Assembly (NCBI GenBank): GCA_002633005.1 | Contig: NMRA01000016.1 | Span: 1,525,860 to 1,589,859, forward strand | Reading direction: 5' to 3' | DNA: 64,000 nucleotides | Source of the DNA: Phoronis australis | Lineage: Eukaryota; Phoronida; Phoronidae | Shown: piece by piece, positions 11,650 through 23,300 of the stretch | How the letters are laid out: every line of letters starts with the position of its first letter | Numbering within the stretch: position 1 is the stretch's first letter | Made by a program: the position numbers and the translations under genes | Notes under the pieces: generated by a model | Database searches by the model: none | The model's input: the letters and a program-made list of their open reading frames with translations, nothing else | What the model was told of the DNA's origin: nothing

Positions 11650-14600
11650 TGTGAACGTTATGAGTCAGTCTGGTGTGTCTTATGAAGCAGTCTGGTGTGT
11701 CTTATGATAGCGGCTATCGTTTCTTACTAGATGAGCGTGTAAATTTTGATATGCAGACTCTTGTGACAACCTAGTGAATAATACGACAGATTTTTATCGT
11801 GGAAAAAGAAAAAAACATGAATAACACACAAAGTGTGCTTCATGTGGTCATAGAAGCAACATATAATATGCAAGCAAGAATTAAAAGAATAAATACTAAA
11901 TTTAGATATCAAATTATTCTCAAAACTCATAAATTCAAAATTCAACAAGCGTCACTTACGAAATGGGTTCCAGATTTTGAGAACCAGCATGAGTTTGGTA
12001 GCCGTTATTTAGTGGAAAAATTAGTTGTGCAGCACCCCTGTAAGTGACTGTTACCCTGAATTAGGTAATCTACGTTATTCGTTAGCTTTCCTGGTTTTTG
12101 CGTGCTCTTCAACATAATTATGTAGCTGGTTCTACTAAGCATAGAGCACTACAAGACCTTGGTTTGTTCATTGGCAAAATGTCGATTTATACCTTTGCAG
12201 AATAGTTTGAGATATGGCCGGTTTTATCAATATGCACAGTTGGTGAGAGCCTCTGTTAAGTGACATGTGTCATTTCTGGCACACTTGTTGTCAAAGTTTC
12301 CATGACATGACCAACACAGAGAAAGACCAAACAATATTAGAGATGGGTAATGGCTAAGCTAGCTATTCTTGTAGATTTTAAGAGCGGAGACAGTATTTTG
12401 TTTTGTCTGCATGGACTTGAATGAAGTCAGTTAAAATTGATTGTTGTCAAAATATTTTAGTTGCGTAATAATCGATGTTAGCATTTTATATGCAAATGCC
12501 ATACTCGTTATGGTTCATACCTAACCCTTGCGGTTCAAACATTTTGTTTAAAACTCGCAAAATCAGCTTAATGACTACTTCAACACTTTTTGAGTTTTTC
12601 AATTTAAACTTGTGTTGGTAAAAATCTGTCAAGATATATTGCATATTGCTTTGTTAATGTATAGGAAATAAAATCTTGTGATCTTGTAATCCATTAGCAA
12701 CTGTTCAATTGTAAGTGTAGACAACACTAAAAATCATAAAGTATCAGTGCATTAATTCTTGATGTTTGAACACACATTTGTCCAAACGTATGTTCGAAGA
12801 TCTGGAAGTGCGTTTTTACAGTTGTCCACGCACGTCTGCGATACGACAATAGCTTATTGGATTACAATACAATCAGAATGTATCTACAGGAATGCATTGA
12901 ACTCGATATCAAATGCATAACGTAAGTTGTCAGATTTTCAACACTGCATGTTTAAATGAAGGGTAATTATCAAAGTATGCCACTTTAAACTTCACTGTTC
13001 ATAAGTGAACATTTGGGAGTTAAATTAAGCCTTGTACTTACGTTAACTTGGATAAGTTCAGTTGTATCAAGGTACAAGTGCACTTGATGAAGTGTTTTTT
13101 TTTGTTATTTTTGACGTTTAATGTAAAAAAGTAATTGCTTGACGTCAGTTTTACTGAACGTGAGGTTCCACAAAATCAGAAAAAAGGATTTTGAAAATTA
13201 AATGGCTTGGGTCTTAATTTTCCAATGTTTTCCCCCAAACTTGTACTTCTCAGAATCTCAACATGCCGAACGACTGATATTTCTTGTTGAGAATATCTCT
13301 GAACCATTGAAAATACTGGACATTTATTGCAAAGACTACCTGATATTTTGTGTGACTAAAAATTTCATGCCTGTGTCTAAAGTATTCTTATTCCGTTTAC
13401 ATTAGTTTGTCCGTCTTGTAGTTCATCAGCATTTTACATAAAGCAGCTGTTTTTGCGTGTAATTTATGACTTGTTGGAATTATTTGTATTTTGAGTTTTC
13501 AGTCCTTTGCTGTTGTGGTATAAAAACAATTCTTGCAAATGGAGACTTGTATTTTGCAAAAATTGGAAATCATGGCTTCAAGCAGATTGGATAAAAAGAG
13601 CAAAATTGAACCAAATTTTGAACTTGGCTATTACTGTTTACATGTACTTACTGAAGAAGCAAAGTGCATTACAATTAAATAATAATAAATAAATAATTAA
13701 TATATTGTTCAGTATTCGTGAATTGTACTGTAACTTTAGTTTGTTTTAAAAATTTTAGACATTAATCAAGACCAAGTTCTAATGATTTTGTGTAAATTTA
13801 ACAATACCAGTTTTCAGCAGAAAAGCCTTAGGCATATATCCGGAATGTCATTTTCTGGACCAAAAATTAAATTCTGATACATACCTGGGCATGCATTTTA
13901 TAGTGAATTTATGTCTTGACGTGTCAACACAGTACCTTTCTCTTAATGGACAATTTCCATAACTTTCTGCTCAATATACTGTAACCTGCTGGTTGTGATT
14001 AAAGAATGTTTTGGAGTCCCTTTTCCATGAAACTGGTTGAAATAAAAGTTCAATACAATTTTTTGCAAATGCACTCTTTGTGTCTACATGCCCCCTAGGT
14101 GTATTTGGATTTGTTTGTGTGTGGGCTTTTCTGGAGAAAATCGAGTTAATTTATTTAATAACAACTGTATTATGTTTTTAACAGTTCTTGCATTATGTGT
14201 CTACTGTTATTTCTTTGATATTAGTTTTGTTTGTGAAATTTTATTTCATTGTCTAATTTATGTTTCTGTTAAAAGTGTGAATGTCCGACACAGTTCATAA
14301 TATAATTGAAATTGTTAACATTTAATGTGAATTGGGGTGGTTTGAAGAAAATGTTAGAAAATATGTTGGTATAAAATGGCAAATGTAATTTGTAAGTACC
14401 ATGTTATGGTATCAATTAATATGTAATTTTAGTAAATACCATGTTACGATATCAAATGATAATGTATTTTTGTGACGACAGGCACATCATTTTTTGACAT
14501 TCATTATTGTTTATGACAGTTATGACGGTGCAAAATGTTGGAATACAGCCCTTTTAGGGTCATTTCTATTACAGTAACTGTTAACAAATGTTACAATTCT

Positions 14601-16338
14601 ATACAATGTTAAACGAGTACTCAATGAAAAGCAACTTCGTGGTAAAGTGAATTCATGTACTTGAATGTACTATCTATTGTCAGAACATAACAATTACATG
14701 ACATGCTTAAGAATTAAATTCTGACAGTGAATGTGACAAGTTTGTTTTTTTGTGACTAAGTCAATCTCAATATGGCGTGGAAAATATGTTACAAACATTT
14801 AAGTCATGCCAGCACGCCATCTGTTGGCATGGTATTATATTCATTAGGTCACGTGACATGGCCAACAGATAGCGTGCTGGCACGACTTAAATGTTTCCAA
14901 GTTCGTTTTTATAGGTCTCCAATGACATCTGAAGCAAAGAATTCTGTTCTTCAAAAACTATTGACATGTACTAAAAATTGGGTACCCGAACAGGATTCCC
15001 TTTAAATCAACATTTTCCCATTTAACATGTGAGGCTAGAGAGCAAAAATTGAATTGTGCACATTTTACTCTCATAAAATCAGTCCAGTAACATTTCTTAC
15101 CATGATGGGATTACATTGTTTTAACAGGCGATGTGTTCATTTGCCATTTTCAGATTGGCAAGTTTAGGGTTGGCCAACCCCAGTATAGTCTGTTTCTATT
15201 GTCGCTGGTGGTTTCAGTGTTCTTGGTAAAGGAAACTGCAATCCTGTAGGCAAGAAATATTACGAGACCGATTCTATGACAGTAAAGTACTAACTAAAAT
15301 TCAATTTTCGTTTTTAGCCAGCTAAACCAAGCGAAGTGCAGTTTAAGTTGATTCTGAAGAAATGTGCTCTTGAGATGGACATTTACCTGGATTGTTAATG
15401 AAATGTACTACGGATCTCTTTGCGTGTTGTTCAATAATCTATATCCAAAATTCTCAAGATCAACCCTTGAATAACACTACTTTATAGATTCCACTTTTAA
15501 TAACATAACACACTACCTTTGTTACGAAGGATTGAATTTCATGAATAAACTTTTAAAAAGTATTAATTGTGCACTCCTGCAATCAAATATTTTAAAAATC
15601 TTTGTCCAAGAGTTAGCAATGACGCGACTGCGTTTTCCTAGAACATGACTTTTTGCGGAGATCGATGCACCTTACACACAGGCAAGATTTTTTTCTTTAA
15701 TCCATTTCTGGGAATTTGTTTTTCACCTTTTTACCGAAAACTCTGTATTAAAAGATCAAGACTTCAATTTTTTCAAGGAGTTCTTCATGTTTTCATTTTT
15801 GAGAGTGGAGTTCTTGAAAATCTCAGACATGGTTAACAGAAGTGGTTTAAAGTAACACACATACATACAATTAAATAATAGTGTAAAATTTATTCTACAA
15901 ATTGATCCTTGGAAACGAACGTATGGAAAATTTTTACCACTAAACCTTTTTGCACACAGGTGACTGTTTGGAACCAACACTTGGGATACTCAGGTACAAG
16001 TAAGAATAGGTGATCACGTAAAAAAGTTATAAAGAGCCAGATATCTATAAGAACTGTTTCCCACCTGTTCTACCAAAATACAGGAACAAAAACTTCATGT
16101 AAGATTGTTTTCATCAAAATATTAGAACACAAATGTGACGAAATGTAAGTAAACTATTGAGAAAAGATGTAGAAATCTGAAAAGGTGCACACACTGAAAT
16201 CTCCTGTTTGGCACAACTGAGCAACGAGACCTCCACACGTGCACTTGACTGGCCAACTACTTCCACTGTGACTTGTACGGCTGCGTGCGAGGTCATAAAT
16301 GCATTCATTATGTCCATTCTGATAGTAAAGTTTGAGTG
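11650..16338. other. PDE2A 3' flank and convergent intergenic region
   Basis: No conserved coding segment was seen. An AATAAA at 12666-12671 is a candidate PDE2A polyadenylation signal, giving a 3' UTR of about 1 kb; others occur near 13690 and 14040. A 24 bp direct duplication of cagtctggtgtgtcttatga lies at 11665-11710. The foldback at 14793-14896 and the NCDN 3' UTR (to about 15889) are described separately. Confidence 0.6.
14793..14896. repeat. 40 bp-arm inverted repeat (foldback or MITE-like)
   Basis: The left arm 14793-14831 (AAACATTTAAGTC...) and right arm 14857-14896 (...GACTTAAATGTTT) are nearly perfect reverse complements separated by 25 bp. The spacer side contains the palindrome GTCACGTGAC. 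The sequence could fold into a long hairpin if transcribed, or be the core of a small transposon. No target duplication was identified. Confidence 0.85.
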
Positions 16339-17364
16339 CTATGATTGTGATAACAGCCTTTGTAGACTTTCCATCTTGTAGAGACTGAAAAAACAATAAG
16401 TACTAATGGTAAAGTGATTCTGAAATGGCTTAATGTACATATCTGTCAACGTCAGATGAAGTGCTGTCAAAACGTTAATAATTATATCTTTCCCTACAAT
16501 AATAACGTGCACAGAGACAATGCTGTAATAATCCTTTAAGCCGACGATAAAATTGATCTGAACCCTGAATAGTCGAGTGACTATGGTTTCAAAGCAGACA
16601 TTAATTTCAAATTTACAAGATTTATCAAAACTTGCTTGATCAAGTAATTATCAGTCAAACCAATGTCCACTTGGTTGTGTAGGGGATACACTAATCATCT
16701 ATTTGGCTATTAACCTGTGGTAAAAATTCCCCAGTTTGCGACATTCTCTAAGCTTAAATCAAATTTTCTTGATTCTAAAGATTGGGACATGGATGATTTT
16801 GGTGTTTGTCATATCTCTCAGACATCGGACATTGTGTTTCATGTCAACAGAGACTGAAATCTGACTTGGCAGTTCATAAAACCATCTAAAATATCTGCCG
16901 ACGTAACATTTTAGTGCGTTCCCGTGTGTGAAACGCCGATGTGAATAATCGTTTGTTGTTGATCACAACTCCTGATTTGGGACAGACAATATTTCCTATT
17001 TCTAAAAGATGGCACAAGCTCTTGACTTGAGCGAAACAATAGATTTTCAGTGTTCAAGACTGGATAATTTTAACCACAGCCCAAATATTGCAGTTTATGT
17101 TGTTTCTATTGAGTGGATGTAGTCTAAGATTTTATTTATTTATTATTGTGATATTTAAAATGAGGGTGGCCTCTTCAGTGATAGCACTGCTTTCCAAGAG
17201 GGCCCTTTTTGAATTTATAGGACAGAGAAAAAGAACGTCTCCTTACTCAGCGATGGCTCTGCCTCCCTTTTCTATCACAACCTGTCGTGCTAGGCCCTTC
17301 TTCGCAGTCAGATCACTCAGGAAAGCACCATAGGCAACAGCTACATCACGGTCTACGTTGGAGT
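16339..17364 (-). CDS. NCDN: neurochondrin terminal exons, copy 2 (duplicate)
   Basis: Exon 17247-17364 is identical to 19239-19356. Exon 16339-16384 encodes the same 15 residues as 18332-18377 with silent differences, ending TAG instead of TAA. A candidate AATAAA is at 15889-15894 (- strand). If the duplication is an assembly artefact, only one of the two copies exists in the genome. Confidence 0.85.
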
Positions 17365-20300
17365 CTGAACAAAAACGGTGAACACGTGATGTTCACATGA
17401 CAATTAAAGTAAAGCTTGCGTAAGTTGGATTAATACAAATCCGACTNAACCCTTGAATAACACTACTTTATAGATCCCACTTTTAATAACGTAACACACT
17501 ACCTTTGTTACGAAGGATTGAATTTCATGAATAAACTTTAAAAAGTTTATTCAAAGTATTAATTGTGCACTCCTGCAATCAAATATTTTTAAAATCTTTT
17601 TCCAGGAGTTAGCAATCACGCGACTGCGTTTTCCTAGAACATGACTTTTTACGGAAGTCGATGCACTTTACACACAGGCAAGATTTTTTTCTTTAACCCA
17701 TTTCTGGGAATTCTTTTCACCTTTTTACCGAAAACTCTGTATTCAAAAATCAAGACTTTCATTTTTTCAAGGAGTTCTTCATGTTTTCATTTATGAGAGT
17801 GGAGTTCTTGAAAATCTCGGACATGGTTAACAGAATTGGTTAAAAGTAACATACATACATACAATTACATAATAGTGTAAAATTTATTCTAGGAATTGAT
17901 CCTTGGAAACGAACGTAAGGAAAATTTTTACCACTAACCTTTCTGCACACAGGTGACTGTTTGGAACCAACACTTGGGATACTCATGTACAAGTAAGAAC
18001 AGGTGATCACGTAAAAAAGTTATAAAGAACCAGATATTTATAAGAACTGTTTCCCACCTGTTCTACAAAAATACAGGAACAAAAACTTCCTGTAAGATTG
18101 TTTTCATCAAAATATTAGAACACAAATGTGACAAAATGTAAGTAAACTATTGAGAAAAGATGTAGAAATCTGAAAAGGTGCACACATTGAAATCTCCTGT
18201 TTGGCACAACTAAGCAACGAGACCTCCACACGTGCACTTGACTGGCCAACTACTTCCACTGTGACTTGTAAGGCTGCATGCGAGGTCATAAATGCATTCA
18301 TTATGTCCATTCTGATAGTAAACTTTGAGTGTTATGATTGTGATAACAGCCTTTGTAGGCTTTCCATCTTGTAGAGACTGAAAAAACAATAAGTACTAAT
18401 GGTAAAGTGATTCTGAAATGGCTTAATGTACATATCTGTCAATGTCAGATGAAGTGCTGTCAAAAGGTCAATAATTATATCTTTCCCTACTATAATAATG
18501 TGCACAGAGACAATGCTGTAATAATCCTTTAGCGGACGATAAAAATGATCTGAACCCTGAATTGTCGAGTGACTATGGTTTCAAAGCAGACATTAATTTC
18601 AAATTTACAAGATTTATCAAAACTTGCTTGATCAAGTAATTATCAGTCAAACCAATGTCCACTTGGTTGTGTAGGGGATACACTAATCATCTATTTGGCT
18701 ATTAACCTGTGGTAAAAATTCCCCAGTTTGCGACATTCTCTAAGCTTAAATCAAATTTTCTTGATTCTAAAGATTGGGACATGGATGATTTTGGTGTTTG
18801 TCATATCTCTCAGACATCGGACATTGTGTTTCATGTCAACAGAGACTGAAATCTGACTTGGCAGTTCATAAAACCATCTAAAATATCTGCCGACGTAACA
18901 TTTTAGTGCGTTCCCGTGTGTGAAACGCCGATGTGAATAATCGTTTGTTGTTGATCACAACTCCTGATTTGGGACAGACAATATTTCCTATTTCTAAAAG
19001 ATGGCACAAGCTCTTGACTTGAGCGAAACAATAGATTTTCAGTGTTCAAGACTGGATAATTTTAACCACAGCCCAAATATTGCAGTTTATGTTGTTTCTA
19101 TTGAGTGGATGTAGTCTAAGATTTTATTTATTTATTATTGTGATATTTAAAATGAGGGTGGCCTCTTCAGTGATAGCACTGCTTTCCAAGAGGGCCCTTT
19201 TTGAATTTATAGGACAGAGAAAAAGAACGTCTCCTTACTCAGCGATGGCTCTGCCTCCCTTTTCTATCACAACCTGTCGTGCTAGGCCCTTCTTCGCAGT
19301 CAGATCACTCAGGAAAGCACCATAGGCAACAGCTACATCACGGTCTACGTTGGAGTCTGAACAAAAACGGTGAACACGTGATGTTCACATGACAATTAAA
19401 GTAAAGCTTGCGTAAGTTGGATTAATACAAATCCGACTAGTGTGAGTTTTACTGTACACAAATAATTTGAAGTGACATTGCCTCATTACTTATCACCTAA
19501 AATGCAACCAGGTTACTCAGATACACAATGCAGGTCTCAAATCTTTCCGTTCAATGAAAGAAATGGGTTTTGGCAACTGAAGTAAGAAGACTTCCAAAAT
19601 GCCAAGAACCTTTTGTGGGTTGGCCAACCCATCCAACATTGAAACACTTGATATTTAAACACAATAATACGTTGTTTAAGCAACAATTTAGAATTGTTCA
19701 AAATATGCCCAATAAAATGATTTTATTTACCCAAAGCCCCCTCAGGCCAACAAATGCCAAGAACTTTGCTACTGCCACTGTCATGTTCATTATTTTTTTT
19801 CCAAAACAAGAACTACAAATAACTACACAATACCAGAGATTAGTTTAGTAAAATAGTGCAAAATGCAATCTATCTTTATCAGTGTATACCAATCCCTAGA
19901 ACTAGCTATAAATAATTAAATATTAAGAAGCAAGATTTCAATTAAAATAAACTAAACAAAAAAAAATTATTTACCTTTGGCATCGCTTAGATGTTTCAAA
20001 AGTGAGGGCACCCAGCCTGATTTAAGTATTAGATGAGGCAAATAGGCGAACCGCTCTATGCAGGATGCTAGGGCTGAAAAAAGAGACTTGTCACCAATTT
20101 CAGAATAAAAGGAAATTTACATATGAACTGACAGAAAAGTTCTATGCAACTTCAAACCTATCTTCTGAAAACAAAAAGACATCAAACTAAAACGCTTCAA
20201 ACTTGTAAGACAAAGCCCTTTGTGATCCTAGGTGTTACAGTAAATGTACTTAGAAAAAAAATATAAAGGGAACTGTCCATCTTTCTGAAATCTTTAAAAC

Positions 20301-23300
20301 TTCAGCAAATGATTGTCCACTTCCAAGACAAAAAAGTAAGTTATTTTCTGGATCCTCCATGATCGAAAAATTTTGCTTAAAATGTTAAACCATCCTTTAT
20401 AATCAATTGACTGCCATTTTGAAAAATAGTGTTGCTTTTCTGCTTAGAAGATGAATTTCTAAAAACCTACATAGCACAACTTCGTGTTTGAACTATATAG
20501 TCAATCCATACGAACGGAACAGGGTCTTATCCTCAAACGCCCAAGGTCGTTATTGATGGATGTTACTCGAGTGCAAATTAAAAACCTGAGACATGGTTCC
20601 CTCATCTTTTAACCATAAAATATAAAATGTAAAATTTCACGAAGATCAATATGGAAAACTGCTCAAAGCATCAAAAATCAAAAGGACTGAAAATGGTCGA
20701 TACGATTTCCCTCGCAAAAGAAATCAACCAAAGTCATCCTTAACTGTCTGTATACTTGGCCCGTAAATAATGGGTTTAAGGAATTGTTACGAGTGGTGAA
20801 TAGGTAACTACTAATCAGACAATGTATGAATATTAAAATTTTAAGAAAAAACGTCCACGAACGTAAACAGTAATTGGCTTTAAGTTAAAGCAATCAGTGA
20901 ATTATAATGAAACTTCTGAACAAGGATGGCTGCTGGCCCAAATAATTGGAAACTAGTAAGTTTTATAACTGAGAAAGACAAATTGGCAATCAAATGAGCA
21001 GTACAGATGTGCTAGGCATAGTTATTGTTCCCTTCAAAATTGTTTTGTTATTTGCATCTTGATCTCTAGCAGTTTACGAGGCTGGTGGTTTTCAGGCTTT
21101 TGTTGACAGGGTGCAAAAACAATTCATAGAAAACCAGTCTCAGAAACGTTGCAAAAACGATGAAAAGTTCTTCATGATCAGACTCCATTCACCTTGCATT
21201 CCTAGGAACCACAGATCTGAGAGTTGGCCCCACAGGCCTCTGTAGTCATCTGCCAAAATCAGCCCCCTTTCAGGGTCCCCGGAGACATGCGCCCCTGACT
21301 GGAAGTGGATGACTGCATTGAACAGACTCTCACAATCACTCTGCGGAATATCTGAAAACAAAAACAAAATTGATTAGCACTAATAATCATTAGGAATAAA
21401 AAAAATCAAAATTGCAGATACTACTTGATACATACGAGAGAGTAAACGACTAGCAAAAGCATGCAGACCAAGGTCCAGAATCAAACTCAGTCTTGTCACT
21501 TAACCGATCACACTGTATATCACTAAAATTACTGTAGAAATTTGAACTTTACTCAAAGCGTAGTTGGTCAAATTTCAAATTGTTTTGATTACGGAGATTG
21601 GGCCCCTGGCTCATATGAAATTATGAAATTTTCTCTTTAAGGGGAAGTAACTGTTTTTGATATTACTTTTAGTAACAAGAGCAACGCAGAGCGTTGAAAT
21701 GCAGGCATGACTGCAACACAAAAAAATGATGTGCTTCTACTGGCATTTATCAGTATCACAAAAAATAGCCAACAGATGACACAGAATACATAAAACACAT
21801 CCAAAATGGAAAGGTGTCGTAGTTTAAGGGTTTAGGATACACAGCGACAAATACAAAAAATGTCCCTAGGGAGCAACAGAATAGTTGCACCCACCTGAAA
21901 ACCAATGACAACCATGGTGTTGACAGTAGGAATACATCTGCCAATTTTCATAATGATCCTCTGAGCAGTTTGGCGAATATAGATTGAGGCAGATGATTCA
22001 AAAAATAATAAAATGGCCACTAGGCAGTGCAGAATACGTAAAGTTCATTCCAAAATGGAAGGATATTATCACCACCATAACAGAAAAGTGTTTACCAAAT
22101 TTCATTCAAACCGTCAAAGAACACTGAAGATACAGAGGGAAACATAAACACTGTAATTGCCTCTAGAGGGCACAGTGATAAGCAGACCGTCCAAAGGTCG
22201 TAGGCAGGCATAGTCACATTTGCAGTATAACACTAGCAAAACTTCCCAAATATCATTCAATGAAGATACAGCCGAGGACGCAAAAAAACAAAAAGTACCA
22301 CCAGGAGAAGCCACACCCATCCAAATAATGATCCGCTAGGCAGTTCGGTGGATGAAGATCCTGTAAGGGGTTTAGGAGATACAGTAGTGGACGCCAGACT
22401 CCCAGACAGAGATGATGACAACATACAACCACACTTCAATATGTGGGCGCCTAAAAATGCAGATCCCTAGATATCTTGGAGAGGCATGGTCTGTTTTAAT
22501 TACTGTACCTTGGCCAGTATGTACTAACCATTGACGAAAAGGCCATAAATGGTCCAACAAAAGCCCCACACCATGGTTCAACAATCACTTCCATTGAGCC
22601 AACATGAATGACCTGCACAGACTATGTTCAATGGGAGTAGGAAATCGTGTTTCCTCGACCAAAAGTGAATGTAAAACCAAGACAAGCGCCCTTTGCGTCA
22701 GCTTCTATTGTTCCACGGAGGGTAAATATACGCCAGGGCAACAGTGATTAACAAAGAAAATGCATTTCCAAGAAAACCACGGAGCTGCAATTTTTACTAA
22801 ACATAACACCAAAATCAGTTGCCTCCCCTGTTATTAGTTATATCCCATATCTTACCGAGGTTCTTCGACTGTAGTCTGATCATCATCATACTGAGGACAG
22901 TGAAGTTGCCCACCAACATCAGGTTTGTGTGATCATAGGCTGAAATGTTCAATGAAAATGAACAGTTTTCCATATTAAGCTAACCTGAAATGCAAAGACG
23001 TTTTTCTAGCCTGATTTCCATGCATCTTGTCCATATTATACAATAATGTTCCTTTATTGCTACATTTTATTTCCATCACTGCTAAGTATATAAAAATCCA
23101 TAGTATGAACCCTGTCCAGTACATAACAAGTGCAATCATTACGAGATTTAGATTGGAAGGCTTGCGAATGAGCCAACTAGAACTGCTTTAGACATCTTGT
23201 GTGGTCCCATATTTGCAGATGGTATAACTGACACAAAAAGAATGGAATATTTAAGGTTTAGGTATTCGGCAGGAACAGAATTAGACAGAGGTAATGGTCT

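Larger units (their letters stand above)
15462..19438. repeat. ~1.99 kb direct duplication with a single N at the junction
   Basis: 15462-17446 and 17448-19438 are copies of the same segment, offset 1986-1993 bp, and the base between them is N (17447). Up to about 16571/18563 the copies differ by scattered substitutions and small indels. After that, roughly 875 bp appear identical to the end. The segment holds the last two NCDN exons and the 3' UTR. The copies abut exactly at the N, as expected of two overlapping haplotype contigs left unmerged. Confidence 0.95.

Noticed and set aside
17088-17333. Plus-strand ORF present twice (also 19080-19325)
   Set aside because: It is antisense to the NCDN exons 17247-17364 and 19239-19356, and appears twice only because of the duplication.
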